Position numbers and translations under genes: made by a program. Under the pieces are notes generated by a model, which was given only the letters and a program-made list of their open reading frames with translations, searched no databases and had not been told where the DNA came from. A DNA stretch of 64,000 bases from Natrinema versiforme (GTDB taxonomy: Archaea > Halobacteriota > Halobacteria > Halobacteriales > Natrialbaceae): contig NZ_CP040330.1 of assembly GCF_005576615.1 (NCBI RefSeq), positions 682,001 through 746,000 of the forward strand. Direction: 5' to 3'. Shown in pieces: positions 36,501-46,093 of this stretch (its first letter is position 1; each line of letters opens with the position of its first letter).

Positions 36501-37542
36501 CGAACCGCACCTCCTGACCGATGTACTCCTGACAGCAGACGGTGTATTCGCAGTCAGGACAGGCGTGTTCCTCGATCTGATCCCAGCGGTCGGACGGATC
36601 GAACGGCCCGGAGATGAGGCTCGAGGCGACGGTTGCGAGTCGACTATCGACGGTCTCGTTTCGGTGATCGTGGGTCATGCCGTAGGTGTGGTGATCGACG
36701 TAGACGTCGGTGAGATCGACGACCTCGAGGCTCGTCTCGACGGTGTCCCGGACCCAGTTCACCGCCGTCCCAGACCGGTCGGCCAGCGGAATCTGGACGT
36801 ATCGGCAGGTCCGATCGCCCAACTCGAGCCGGTCGCGGAGGGTACGGAGCCCGTCGATGACGACGGCGGTCTCGAAGAGCGAACCCACCGGGTCCGGGTC
36901 GAACGCGTCCCGCTCGTCGTCGAAGTGGTCGGTGAAGAGGTCGGCCACGTCGCCCTCCCAGTCGGAGCGATAGCGCAGGCGGCCGAGCGGTGCGAGCGTC
37001 GGGACGAACCGGACGCCGACGATCGACGAGCCGTCGCCGTAGACGTAATCGACCGTCGCGTCGATCGTCACCGCGTCGGCCGCGGGCGGGTCGGAGCCGC
37101 CCGCCGCGTCGGGGAGCGCGACCGTACTCGAGAGCGGTAGCTCCGGCCCGATCAGTTCGCCGCGGGCCGCATCGGCGTCGAGGGCCTCGAGCCCCGCGGC
37201 GTGGTCGACGCCGACGCGTTCGAGGTACGCCGAAAGCGTCGCCTCGAGCACCCGCCGTTCGTGGCGGCGCTGGGCGACGGAGTGGAACGGCTCGTCGTGG
37301 TCGGTCCACAGCGCCGAGAGCCGGTCGCGGGCGACGGTTTCGAGCCCCGCGCGGTCGGTCTCGCCGCTCCGGAGCGCGTCGCAGATGGCGGTCCGCAGGA
37401 GGGCGACGCGGTCGTCGACGGCGTCGTCGTCGCTCCCCTCGAGTCCGTGGACGTGGGCGAACTCGTGCCGCCGGGGGCAGTGAAGCGCGGTGCGGAGCCC
37501 GTCGACCGAAAGCGAGGCGGCGCTCGAGTCGGTGTCAGTCAT
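36493..37542 (-). CDS. Iron-sulfur PD-(D/E)XK nuclease-like protein, probably catalytically inactive
   Basis: A 349-residue protein between the other two genes of the operon, overlapping each by 8 bp. Cys22 (LHCPRRHEFAHVHG) and the C-terminal cluster Cys328, Cys331, Cys336 and Cys337 (ACPDCEYTVCCQEY) have the spacing of the four-cysteine iron-sulfur pin of AddB, Cas4 and related nucleases. In the core, the position expected to hold D-Y-K reads IVGVRFVP, so the metal-binding aspartate and catalytic lysine appear missing, although TIDATVDYVYGDG keeps the strand shape. It resembles the nuclease domain of AddB encoded as a separate subunit. A structural or DNA-gripping role is an inference. I start at 37542; the longer frame adds arginine-serine nonsense. 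Confidence 0.75.
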   Translation of the reverse strand: MTDTDSSAASLSVDGLRTALHCPRRHEFAHVHGLEGSDDDAVDDRVALLRTAICDALRSGETDRAGLETVARDRLSALWTDHDEPFHSVAQRRHERRVLEATLSAYLERVGVDHAAGLEALDADAARGELIGPELPLSSTVALPDAAGGSDPPAADAVTIDATVDYVYGDGSSIVGVRFVPTLAPLGRLRYRSDWEGDVADLFTDHFDDERDAFDPDPVGSLFETAVVIDGLRTLRDRLELGDRTCRYVQIPLADRSGTAVNWVRDTVETSLEVVDLTDVYVDHHTYGMTHDHRNETVDSRLATVASSLISGPFDPSDRWDQIEEHACPDCEYTVCCQEYIGQEVRFDG

Positions 37543-39817
37543 CGCGGACCACCTCGCCTGCGGCGAACTCGAACTGCGAGCGGATCGCCTCGGCGAGTTC
37601 GTCGTCGATATCGCCCTCCTCGAGGACGACCGCGATCTCCTCGAACAGCGTCTCGGTCTCGCCGAGATCGGCCTCGCCACCGGTGCTCGCCTCTCGGAGC
37701 ACCCGCTCGAGTTCGCCCCGCGGCTGGGCCAGCAGCGCCTCGAGCGCGTTCGTCTCGCCGTGGATCGCCGCGTCCGCGGCGGCGTCGATCTCCTCGAAGG
37801 CGAGGCCGGGCGTCGATTCGATCAGTTTCAGGTAGCGCGACTCGTCGTAGGTTCGCTGCAGGCTTCCCGAACCCCGCTCGTAGGAACAGCAGTAGAGCGC
37901 GCGTTCGGCGGCGCGAGCCCCGAGCGCGAGTCGCCTGCGGGACCGCTGGGCGTGGTACGACTCGAAGGGGTCGCCGATATCGGCTGCGTCGACCGTTTCG
38001 AAGGTCTCCGCGATGTCCGCGTCCGAGGGGGCCGTGACCGCGGGATAGGCCGGCATGTTCCGGAGCCACGCCGTCGGGAACAGCTGTGTGAGGAACTGTT
38101 CGCCCGGGTAGGTCTCGTCGATCAGATCCAGCAGGAAGACCGCCTTCCGCGAGTCGTACTTGAGGTCGTCGACGGCACAGACGGTGACGCCGCCGGTCGG
38201 CGGCCGCGTCTCGACCGCGTGGACGTACGGCGCGTCGTACTGGATCGTCCGGCGGAGCATCCGGCGTAGCCCCTGCCAGTCCGGCCCGACCAGATCCGTC
38301 TCCTCGACGAACCGGGCGATCTCGAGGACCCGCCGGACCCCCTCGTACTGCTCGCGGGCGTCGATCCAGTCCTCCTCGCGGGCGATCCGCCCCTTCAGGT
38401 CCGTCTCCCGGATCCAGCGCTCGAGCGAACGGCGGACGCTCGCCCCGGCGGTCGTCGCCAGCAGGTCCGGCGAGAACTCGGGGACGCGGGCGCGGAGTCG
38501 GTCCAGCGAGATGTCCCGCGGGTCGCTCGAGTCCCGCCTGTGGTCGGGCGACTCGGCTCGAGCGAGTTCGTCGCCGCCGTCTCGCTCGCGTTCGCACTGG
38601 AGCGTGACGACCGCGTAGAGTTCGTTCACCGCGGGATCGTCCGCCAGCGAGGGAGTACCGATCGTCGCCGTCGGCACGCCGGCGTCCCGGAGCCGCCGTC
38701 TCGTCTCCGGTACCCGTTCGATCCGCGGGACCGCGACGGCGAACTCGTCGTGAGACCAGCCGTGGCGGTCGCGCAGCGATTCGATTTCGGTCGCGACCGC
38801 CTGCACCTGTTCGCGGGCCGTCTCGGTCCGAACACGTCGCGCGACGCCCGCCGGCTCGGCGTCTCCGGGTTCAGCCCCGGCCGCCGCGTCGGGCGTGGTT
38901 CGATCCGGCATCTCGCCGGTCGCGAGAAATCGAGTGATGGCGCGATGTGGGGGTGAGGGAGGTGAACCCTCGGTACCGTCTTCGGCGGCGGCCACGGGCT
39001 CGAGCGGCTCGACCTCGAGGCCGGCCTCGGTCGCGATAGTCGCGACGCGGCCCGGTTCGACCCGCGTTCGCTCGACGCTGGCGTGGCGCTCGCCGAGACA
39101 GACGAGGTCGGCGTCGCGCGTGAGCGCCGCGAGGTACCGGCGGTCGAGCCGGCGGTACTCCTCGAATTCGACGGCGAGAACGGCGTCGAACGAGCCGGTG
39201 ACGCGGGTTCGCAGGCCGTCGGCGTCCGCCTCGAGCAGGTCGACCGCCTGCGGGACCACGTCGGCCCGCTCGACGTAGTCCCGGTCGTCGAGCTCCGCGT
39301 GGAACCGGTCGTTCATCGCGTACAGGAAGGCGAGACAGTCGTGGGGATCGTCGCTCTCGAGATCGTCGAGCCGGAGCCGCTGGCGGGTCGCCTCGAGCAG
39401 CAGTTGCCCCACGTCGCGCGAGAAGCTCTCGTGGGCGGCCGCGCGCTCGAGGTAGTCGGGCACCGCGCGGCTCGCGCCGTCGATCACCAGCGAGATGAGT
39501 TCGATACGTTCCTCGTACTCGAGGCGGGAGAGCGTGGGATCGTATTCCTCGATGGTTTTCGAGGCGTGTTCCGGCAGCGATTCGATCCGGGGCGAACGGG
39601 GTCCCCCGTCAGCCGGCTCGCGGTCGATCTCGGCCAGCGCGTCGGTCAGGGACTCGAGGCCCGTCGGATGTCGTTTCAGGACCAGAACGTTTCGCGGGCC
39701 GTGTTCAGCCGCGAGGGCGGCGTATTCGACGGCGACGGTCGCGAACACGTCGCTACCGGGGGCGGGGCCCGGGAGGAGCTTGCAGGTTCCGTCGAGTGCG
39801 GGCGGCGGGGACGCCAT
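37535..39817 (-). CDS. Inactivated SF1 helicase, AddB/RecC-like subunit
   Basis: A 760-residue protein, first gene of the operon. The N-terminus KLLPGPAPGSDVFATVAVEYAALAAEHG has the layout of an SF1 motif I (beta strand, loop, helix), but residues 17-23 read GPAPGSD instead of GxxGxGKT, so ATP binding is probably lost. Later segments match AddB landmarks: EFAVAVPRIERVPETRRRL (motif IV region), VTVCAVDDLKYDSRKAVFLLDLIDETYPGE (the motif with VFVLGLxEGxFP in AddB) and SRRRLALGARAAERALYCCSYERGSG (motif VI position). It lacks the C-terminal nuclease of AddB; that role seems carried by the next gene. In RecBCD terms it is the RecC-like scaffold. The call rests on motif layout, not alignment. Confidence 0.72.
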   Translation of the reverse strand: MASPPPALDGTCKLLPGPAPGSDVFATVAVEYAALAAEHGPRNVLVLKRHPTGLESLTDALAEIDREPADGGPRSPRIESLPEHASKTIEEYDPTLSRLEYEERIELISLVIDGASRAVPDYLERAAAHESFSRDVGQLLLEATRQRLRLDDLESDDPHDCLAFLYAMNDRFHAELDDRDYVERADVVPQAVDLLEADADGLRTRVTGSFDAVLAVEFEEYRRLDRRYLAALTRDADLVCLGERHASVERTRVEPGRVATIATEAGLEVEPLEPVAAAEDGTEGSPPSPPHRAITRFLATGEMPDRTTPDAAAGAEPGDAEPAGVARRVRTETAREQVQAVATEIESLRDRHGWSHDEFAVAVPRIERVPETRRRLRDAGVPTATIGTPSLADDPAVNELYAVVTLQCERERDGGDELARAESPDHRRDSSDPRDISLDRLRARVPEFSPDLLATTAGASVRRSLERWIRETDLKGRIAREEDWIDAREQYEGVRRVLEIARFVEETDLVGPDWQGLRRMLRRTIQYDAPYVHAVETRPPTGGVTVCAVDDLKYDSRKAVFLLDLIDETYPGEQFLTQLFPTAWLRNMPAYPAVTAPSDADIAETFETVDAADIGDPFESYHAQRSRRRLALGARAAERALYCCSYERGSGSLQRTYDESRYLKLIESTPGLAFEEIDAAADAAIHGETNALEALLAQPRGELERVLREASTGGEADLGETETLFEEIAVVLEEGDIDDELAEAIRSQFEFAAGEVVRDD

Positions 39818-39849
39818 CGGTTGTACGTCACCGTGTATGGCCGAATCCC

Positions 39850-39862
39850 TACTTAAATGTGG
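39850..39862 (-). promoter_or_regulatory. TATA-like promoter of the helicase-nuclease operon
   Basis: On the minus strand CACATTTAAGTAG lies about 33-45 nt before the ATG at 39817. It is the only strong TATA match in the gap to the divergent CBS gene and would drive all three overlapping genes. Confidence 0.45.
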
Positions 39863-39961
39863 GCACGACCTGCTCGCTGTCTGTCATCCCGGGACCGATC
39901 GACCGACGATCGCCGCCTGTGCGGTCTCCGCGCTCGTCCGGAGCGGCTCCAGTCCGACAAT

Positions 39962-39976
39962 CCTTATATTGTATAC
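39962..39976 (+). promoter_or_regulatory. TATA-box promoter of the CBS-domain gene
   Basis: CCTTATATTGTATAC ends about 16 nt before the ATG at 39992, with the TTATAT core near -27. It supports that start and a leaderless mRNA. Confidence 0.55.
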
Positions 39977-39991
39977 CGAATACGGTACAGT

Positions 39992-40396
39992 ATGGAGGAT
40001 ATTTTCGTCGCTCGAGTCATGTCCTCGTCACTGCACACGGTGGCGCCGGACACGCTCGTCGAGGACGCCGCACAGGAAATGCTCGACAACGAAATCGGCT
40101 CGGTCGTCGTCGTCGACGACGACAACCGGCTCGAGGGGATCCTGACGACGACGGACTTCGTCAAGATCGTCGCCGAACAGAAGCCGAAAGACCAGACGCC
40201 GGTCTCGACGTACATGAGCGCCGACGTCGTGACGGTCACGGCCCAGGACAGCATCCGCGACGCCGCGGACACGATGGTCGAACGGGGCTTTCACCACATC
40301 CCCGTCATCGACGAGGACGAGGGCGTCATCGGCATGGTCACGACGTCGGATCTGGCGGGCTACATTTCTCGCGTCCAGTCGCCGAGTCCCGAGTAA
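39992..40396 (+). CDS. Two-CBS-domain protein
   Basis: A 134-residue protein made of a CBS pair. The first repeat is VMSSSLHTVAPDTLVEDAAQEML...RLEGILTTTDFV and the second MSADVVTVTAQDSIRDAADTMVERGFHHIPVID...VIGMVTTSDLA. CBS pairs bind adenosine ligands and usually act as regulatory modules; here nothing else is fused, so it may act in trans or bind DNA/RNA partners. The start at 39992 is favoured by a TATA box at about -27; the frame upstream in phase is arginine-rich and not protein-like. It is divergent from the helicase-nuclease operon. Confidence 0.9.
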   Translation: MEDIFVARVMSSSLHTVAPDTLVEDAAQEMLDNEIGSVVVVDDDNRLEGILTTTDFVKIVAEQKPKDQTPVSTYMSADVVTVTAQDSIRDAADTMVERGFHHIPVIDEDEGVIGMVTTSDLAGYISRVQSPSPE

Positions 40397-40471
40397 TCGA
40401 GGCTCGCTCGGAAGCGGGCTCTCGAGGCCGTCGCCGGGGCTGGACCCGTACGGAACGGCCACGTCATGCTA

Positions 40472-41485
40472 TCAGCTCGAGGCTCGCGGGACGAAGGGAC
40501 CGAAATCGGCGGTTCGTGCGGCGATCGTCGCGATCCGGAGCGCGTAGCTCAGCAGGACCATAAACGGGAGGAAGACGAGGACGACGCCGCCGGCGGCGAT
40601 CGCCAAGAGGAGCCACGTACTCGAGATCGCCCCGACTAACTGCGAGTACGAGAGCATGAGCAGCCCGCCGCCGACCAGCGTCGGAAACCCGACGTATAGC
40701 AACATCCGCGAGAGGACGGCGAGTTCGTGCTGGACGTACAGCGTCTTGAACGTCTGGCGGGCGACCGCGAGAAAGCCCAGCAGTTCGATCAACTCCTCGA
40801 GCGGTTCCGTCTCGTCGAAGACGTCGTCCCACTCGTCTCGGAACGTCCGCGCCGCGTGGTAGTAGTTCCCCTGATGGTGACCGAGCACTGCCGACAGCGC
40901 CTCGAACGTCCCGAATTCGGCGTCCTCGAGCGCGTTCGAGACCGTCTCGCCGTCCGACTCGAAGGTCTCGATGAACCGCTCGACTTCCGCCCGCTTGTCC
41001 GGGTCGGCGTCGTCCGCGAGCGCGTCGGGAAGCCGCCGGGCGCGGACGACGGTCGCGGTGACGATGACGTTCAGGAAGGCGGCCGGTGACGCCGGACTGA
41101 CGCCCGACTCGGTCAGTTCCTCGACGTCTCGTTGAAACTCGGTCATGCCGTCGAACCGATCCCTGAGATCCGGCGTCCAGCCCAATTCCTGGGAGAGGAC
41201 GAGCTGGTTGATCGCCAGGACGATCGTGATGAACGGCAGCGTTCCGCCGACGAGCGAGCCGTAGAGCGTCACGACGGTTCCCGCGTCGGTCACCGGAAAC
41301 AGTCCGGCGACGTACAGCGCGATGACGGCGGCGTACAGGCCCGCCGTCAGTAGTCCGGCGATCGCCAGTCGGTGACCGTCGAGCATCAGCCAGCGCCTGA
41401 GCGGCGATTCGGTTATCTTCTGGTAGGTCAACTGGCTCTCTTCGCCGTCCGCGGTCGTGGACAGCTCCCGGTCGCGTGCGCTCAT
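40472..41485 (-). CDS. Membrane protein of unknown function with a cytoplasmic helical domain
   Basis: A 337-residue protein. Two hydrophobic segments near residues 38-62 and 70-95 precede a long soluble, acidic and helical region (about 100-245, including FNDV-like VTATVVRARRLPDALADD and GHHQGNYYHAARTFRDEWDDVF). Two more helices lie near residues 265-290 and 295-325. This 2 + loop + 2 layout resembles bestrophin-like and other small channel families, but I see no diagnostic motif and do not assign one. I start at the ATG at 41485 (MSARDREL) because the sequence upstream is low-complexity. Confidence 0.65.
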   Translation of the reverse strand: MSARDRELSTTADGEESQLTYQKITESPLRRWLMLDGHRLAIAGLLTAGLYAAVIALYVAGLFPVTDAGTVVTLYGSLVGGTLPFITIVLAINQLVLSQELGWTPDLRDRFDGMTEFQRDVEELTESGVSPASPAAFLNVIVTATVVRARRLPDALADDADPDKRAEVERFIETFESDGETVSNALEDAEFGTFEALSAVLGHHQGNYYHAARTFRDEWDDVFDETEPLEELIELLGFLAVARQTFKTLYVQHELAVLSRMLLYVGFPTLVGGGLLMLSYSQLVGAISSTWLLLAIAAGGVVLVFLPFMVLLSYALRIATIAARTADFGPFVPRASS

Positions 41486-41564
41486 AGCGACTCGACAACG
41501 CCGGTGGTGAAAAGAACGGGCGGCAGCGCCACCCGTTGAAACGGACGGCCACGCGATCGGACCG

Positions 41565-41981
41565 TTACTCGACGGCGAACATCTCCCCGTCCAGTCGCCG
41601 GCCGCCGGTCCAGCACTCGCGGGCGAACCAGGCGAGATAGCCCATCGCGAAGACCGTGATCGCGACGGTGAGCAGCCACGGACCGCTGGCGACCTCGAGC
41701 GAGCGGAGCTGGGTGATTCCGAACACTCCCGTGCCGACCGCGAGCGCGCCGATCCCGACGGCGGCCACGCGGGGCCAACCGACGGGCCGACCCGCGACGA
41801 CGAGTCGCTCACGAGTGCCGGCGAGGAGCAACGCGACGCCGACGACGGCGAGCCAGCCGGCGAGAAGTAGCGTCGACGCTCCGCTCGGGTCGCCACCGAC
41901 GACGAACAGTCCCGCTAACAGCAGGGTCGCGACGCCGCCACCGGTGAACCCGCGGCGAACGACGGCCTTCAGTCCGCTCAT
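41565..41981 (-). CDS. Four-helix membrane protein of unknown function
   Basis: A 138-residue hydrophobic protein with four clear helices (about residues 13-29, 36-54, 72-92 and 101-119) and short charged ends. No motif is recognisable. It lies 79 bp upstream of the start of the membrane protein at 40472-41485 on the same strand and may be cotranscribed. Base composition is like its neighbours. Confidence 0.6.
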   Translation of the reverse strand: MSGLKAVVRRGFTGGGVATLLLAGLFVVGGDPSGASTLLLAGWLAVVGVALLLAGTRERLVVAGRPVGWPRVAAVGIGALAVGTGVFGITQLRSLEVASGPWLLTVAITVFAMGYLAWFARECWTGGRRLDGEMFAVE

Positions 41982-42117
41982 CGAGCGGTCGGTTTCGCCG
42001 GAACGCAGTTAGTCGTTCCCACTCGGTCGCGAGCGGGTGCCGGCGCGCTCGAGTCGCGTCCCGTCGGCCGGTCCGCTCGAGTCGCCGGCGTCGCTGCCGG
42101 ACACCGATCGGCTCCGA

Positions 42118-45081
42118 TCAGTCGTCGTCCATCGGCGCCGTCACGGGCTCGACCCGCTCGCCGCGCGGCCCCTCGAGGTCGATCTTCGGCAGCAGGTCGC
42201 GCAGGTAGCGCCCGGTGTGGGAGTCCTCGAGTCGCGCGACGTCTTCCGGCGTCCCGGTGGCGACGATTTCGCCGCCGTTCTCGCCGCCCTCGGGGCCGAG
42301 GTCGATGACGTGATCGGCGTTCTTCACGAGGTCGAGCTCGTGCTCGATGACGACGACGGTGTTGCCGTTGTCGGTCAGCCGGTGGAGGACGTCGATGAGC
42401 TTGCGCTCGTCCTCGCTGTGGAGCCCGGTGGTGGGCTCGTCGAGCAGATAGAGCGTCTCGCCCGAGTCCTTCTTCCCCAACTCTTCGGCGAGCTTGATCC
42501 GCTGGGCCTCGCCGCCCGACAGCGTGGTCGAGGGCTGGCCGAGTTTCATGTAGTCGAGTCCGACGTCTTTCAGCAGCTTGAGCCGCCGGCGGATCTGGCT
42601 CGATGACTCGAAGAAGTCGTAGGCCTCCTCGACCGACATCTCGAGAACGTCGGCGATGGTCTTGCCCTTGTAGGTGACGTCGAGCGTGGCGTCGTTGTAG
42701 CGCGCGCCGTCGCACTCCTCGCAGGGAACGTAGACGTCGCTCAGGAAGTTCATCTCGATTTTCACCGTTCCTTGCCCGCCACACTCCTCGCAGCGACCGC
42801 CCTTGACGTTGAACGAGAAGCGCCCCTTCTCGTAGCCGCGCTGTTTCGCGAGCTTCGTCGAAGCGAACAGCTCGCGGATGTAGTCGAAGACGCTGGTGTA
42901 CGTCGCGGGGTTCGATCGCGGGGTCCGGCCGATCGGCGACTGGTCGATCAGCCGCACGGTCTCGATCTGATCGAGCCCCTCGAGGGCGTCGTGATCGCCC
43001 GGAATCACGGACGTGTTGTCGTTCATCTGACGGGCGAGGCCCTTGTAGAACACCTCGTGCATGAGGGTGGACTTCCCGGAGCCTGAGACGCCCGTAATGG
43101 CGGTGAAGCAGCCCAGCGGGATGTCGACGTCGAGGTCCTTGAGGTTGTGCTGGCGCGCGCCGCGGATCGTCAGCGCGCCGTCGGGGTCGCGTCGCTCGTC
43201 GGGGACCGGAATCTGTCGTCGACCGGAGAGGTAGTCGCCGGTGACCGAGTTCTCGGTCGCCGTGACCTCCTCGACGGAGCCGTTGGCGACGACCTCGCCG
43301 CCGCGCTTGCCGGGGCCGGGCCCCATGTCGATGACGTTGTCCGCCCGGCGCATCGTCTCCTCGTCGTGTTCGACCACGAGGAGGGTGTTGCCCAGATCGC
43401 GGAGCTCCTCGAGGGTATCCAGCAGCCGGTCGTTGTCCCGCTGGTGGAGTCCGATCGAGGGCTCGTCGAGCACGTAGAGGACCCCCACGAGACCGGAGCC
43501 GATCTGCGTGGCGAGCCGAATCCGCTGGCTCTCACCGCCCGAGAGCGTCGAGGCCTCCCGATCGAGCGTGATGTAGTCGAGGCCGACCTCGCACATGAAG
43601 CCGAGTCGCGCCCGGATCTCTTTCAGGATCTCCTCGGCGATGACCTTCTCGCGCTCGGTGAGGTCCGCTTCCATCGCCTCGAAGTGGTCGCGAGCGTCGC
43701 CGATGCTCATCGCGTTGATCTCCGTGATGGCGGTACCGTCGACCAGCACCGCTCTCGAGGCGGGCTTCAGGCGGGTGCCGTCACAGGCCGGACACTCCGT
43801 GACCGACATGTAGTCCTCGATGTGTTCGCGGGTCGAGTCGGAGTCGGTCTCGAGGTACCGGCGCTCTAAGTTCGGGATGACGCCCTCGAAGTGCTTCCGC
43901 TTCCGGCGGGTACCGTTCTTGGTGCTTCGCTTGAACACCACTTCGCCGTCCGTGCCGTAGAGGAACGCCTGCTGGACGTCCTCGTCGAGGTCTTCGAACG
44001 GCGTCGACAGCGAGACGCCGAAGTGCTCGGCGACGGCGTCGAGGCGGGTCTGATAGTACGAGCGGTTGTAGCTCCACGGCTCGAAGACGTGCTTGAGCGG
44101 CTTGGACTCGTCTTGCAGGACGAGGTCCTCGTCGACCTCCTTCGTCTCGCCGAGTCCCTCACACTCCGGACAGGCACCGTGGGGCGAGTTGAACGAGAAC
44201 GATCGGGTCTCGATCTCGGGGATATCGATCCCGCAGTGCGTACAGGCGAGATCCTTCGAGAACTCGACGACGAACCGGTCGTTCGCCTCGGTCTCCTCGC
44301 CGAGCGCACCGGTCCGGCGGGCCTCTTCGCCGAGGTCCGCGGCGACTTCTTCGGAGGCGTCCGGCAGGATGACCTTCAGGACGCCCTCGGCCTCGTCGAG
44401 CGCCGTCTCGACGCTGTCGATGATCCGCGGGCGGGCCTCGGTCGAGACCTTCACGCGGTCGACGATCACGTCGACGGTGTGATCGAAGTTCTCGTCGAGA
44501 TCGGGGTCGTCCATCGCGAGGTCGTACTCCTCGCCGTCGATCTCGACGCGGGCGTACCCCTCGGAGACGAGTTCCTCGAAGAGATCCTCGAACGCACCCT
44601 TCTGGTCGCGGACGACGGGTGCCGCGAGTTTGGCCTTGGTTCCCTCGGGCAGCTCGAGGATGCGCTCGACCATGTTCTGGGCCGACTGCTCGCCGACTTC
44701 GCGACCGCACTCGGGGCAGTGGGGCGTGCCGACGCGGGCGTAGAGCAGCCGCAGGTAGTCGTGGAGTTCGGTGACGGTCCCGACCGTCGATCGGGGGTTG
44801 TTCGCGGCGTTCTTCTGGTCGATCGAGATCGCCGGCGAGAGGCCCTCGACGGTCTCGACCTGCGGTTTGTCCATCTGGCCGAGGAAGTTCCGCGCGTAGG
44901 CGGAGAGGCTCTCGATGTACCGGCGCTGGCCTTCCGCGTAGACCGTCTCGAACGCCAGCGAGGACTTGCCCGAACCCGAGAGGCCGGTGACGACGGTAAA
45001 CGCCTCGCGGGGGATCGTCACGTCGATGTCCTTGAGGTTGTGCTCCTCCGCGCCGCGCACTTCGATGGTGTTCTTACTCAT
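42118..45081 (-). CDS. uvrA: Excinuclease ABC subunit A
   Basis: A 987-residue nucleotide-excision-repair damage sensor of the ABC ATPase superfamily. The first Walker A is [20 protein letters not shown] near residue 33 and the second [19 protein letters not shown] near 665. ABC signatures are [20 protein letters not shown] and [17 protein letters not shown]. Zinc modules are at HCPECG (about 120), [25 protein letters not shown] (about 275) and [23 protein letters not shown] (about 750). Archaea with UvrABC are mostly halophiles and methanogens. uvrB and uvrC are not adjacent. Length is a little above the bacterial 940, from acidic insertions typical of halophiles. Confidence 0.97.
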   Translation of the reverse strand: MSKNTIEVRGAEEHNLKDIDVTIPREAFTVVTGLSGSGKSSLAFETVYAEGQRRYIESLSAYARNFLGQMDKPQVETVEGLSPAISIDQKNAANNPRSTVGTVTELHDYLRLLYARVGTPHCPECGREVGEQSAQNMVERILELPEGTKAKLAAPVVRDQKGAFEDLFEELVSEGYARVEIDGEEYDLAMDDPDLDENFDHTVDVIVDRVKVSTEARPRIIDSVETALDEAEGVLKVILPDASEEVAADLGEEARRTGALGEETEANDRFVVEFSKDLACTHCGIDIPEIETRSFSFNSPHGACPECEGLGETKEVDEDLVLQDESKPLKHVFEPWSYNRSYYQTRLDAVAEHFGVSLSTPFEDLDEDVQQAFLYGTDGEVVFKRSTKNGTRRKRKHFEGVIPNLERRYLETDSDSTREHIEDYMSVTECPACDGTRLKPASRAVLVDGTAITEINAMSIGDARDHFEAMEADLTEREKVIAEEILKEIRARLGFMCEVGLDYITLDREASTLSGGESQRIRLATQIGSGLVGVLYVLDEPSIGLHQRDNDRLLDTLEELRDLGNTLLVVEHDEETMRRADNVIDMGPGPGKRGGEVVANGSVEEVTATENSVTGDYLSGRRQIPVPDERRDPDGALTIRGARQHNLKDLDVDIPLGCFTAITGVSGSGKSTLMHEVFYKGLARQMNDNTSVIPGDHDALEGLDQIETVRLIDQSPIGRTPRSNPATYTSVFDYIRELFASTKLAKQRGYEKGRFSFNVKGGRCEECGGQGTVKIEMNFLSDVYVPCEECDGARYNDATLDVTYKGKTIADVLEMSVEEAYDFFESSSQIRRRLKLLKDVGLDYMKLGQPSTTLSGGEAQRIKLAEELGKKDSGETLYLLDEPTTGLHSEDERKLIDVLHRLTDNGNTVVVIEHELDLVKNADHVIDLGPEGGENGGEIVATGTPEDVARLEDSHTGRYLRDLLPKIDLEGPRGERVEPVTAPMDDD

Positions 45082-45267
45082 AATAGTATGATCGAAATTA
45101 GGTGTGGTGGTGATCGATTCGGTGGACGATCAATCGTGGTTGAGTCAGTGGCCGGAGTGACTTAACGTGTCTGAAAGACCACTACTGTAGTGTGCTACTA
45201 GTCCTTTAAATTCAATCTACTATTATAGCAAAAGACATATATGACAATAAGAAATATAGAGGCATGG

Positions 45268-46083
45268 ATGATTAGAAGAAAAATCCTTCCGTTAGTAGTA
45301 GTAGTAGCCGGAATTGTAGGAGCCACTGGCAGCACGATAGCAGTCCAATCATCTCCAGAAGGTATAGATTCTAATTCCTCTGTGAAGTCTATCAATACAG
45401 AGAAAATCACAAATAATCAAAATATATCCGAAGAGGACATCACGTATGCAAATGCTACTTTGGTTGTTTCAAAGAAGAATCCAACTATAGGGACTGCTTC
45501 AGAAGAAGTGATTGTTCCTATTGTTAGTGGTAACAAATCTGAGGTTATCAGAACTCCTGAATTAAACGAGAAAAATTACAAGTCTAACGATAGAATCTCT
45601 ATTCAAGCGAATCAGGAATATTCCGATAGCGATACTACCATGGAAGACGATAATATGGGGTATCATGATCTGTACTCTGAAATCGAAGGTGAAGCCGATC
45701 TTAAAAACCAACTCAAGTGGGAGGCCGAAGGTTCTGGCCAAACAACTACAGCTTTCGAAGAAGTCCCAGAGACAGTAACGCTTTCTTCAGAAATTGAATT
45801 TCATGGAGCAGCAGTTTCAGAGGTCTCTATCCCTCCGGGCGTGAGTTTTGAAGTTGATGGTTCTTCAGCTGAAGTAACCTTGGAGGTTGATGGGGATGAA
45901 TTTGATGAAGACGAAGACTGGCACAATCTCATGCATGAGTATGCTAACGCTGAAGCTACTTCATATGTGTCAATTTATGGGATTACGCAATCAGATTCAG
46001 TCACATTTGATTATGGTTCAGATGGTGGAGTTACACTTAGTCAAGAAGTTGGTGATGATTGTCTTACTAGATGGTCATGCTAA
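45268..46083 (+). CDS. Secreted protein of unknown function in an AT-rich island
   Basis: A 271-residue protein with a Sec-type signal: MIRRKILPLVVVVAGIVGATGS then a polar stretch. The mature part is acidic and rich in S, T, E and D, with beta-strand-like segments (ATLVVSKKNPTIG, VTLSSEIEFHG, VSFEVDGSSAEVTLEVDGD). It has two cysteines near the C-terminus (DDCLTRWSC) that could pair. I recognise no family. Codon use (AAT, AAA, TCT, GAA) is unlike every other gene in the window, which argues for acquisition from a lower-GC source. An ATG at 45241 would add nine residues; I chose 45268 because it gives a conventional signal peptide. Confidence 0.65.
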   Translation: MIRRKILPLVVVVAGIVGATGSTIAVQSSPEGIDSNSSVKSINTEKITNNQNISEEDITYANATLVVSKKNPTIGTASEEVIVPIVSGNKSEVIRTPELNEKNYKSNDRISIQANQEYSDSDTTMEDDNMGYHDLYSEIEGEADLKNQLKWEAEGSGQTTTAFEEVPETVTLSSEIEFHGAAVSEVSIPPGVSFEVDGSSAEVTLEVDGDEFDEDEDWHNLMHEYANAEATSYVSIYGITQSDSVTFDYGSDGGVTLSQEVGDDCLTRWSC

Positions 46084-46093
46084 ATAACAGTTA

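Noticed and set aside
40472-41485. Assigning the four-helix membrane protein to the bestrophin family
   Set aside because: The 2 + loop + 2 helix layout is suggestive, but I could not find the conserved calcium-clasp or neck residues, so the call would be unsupported.
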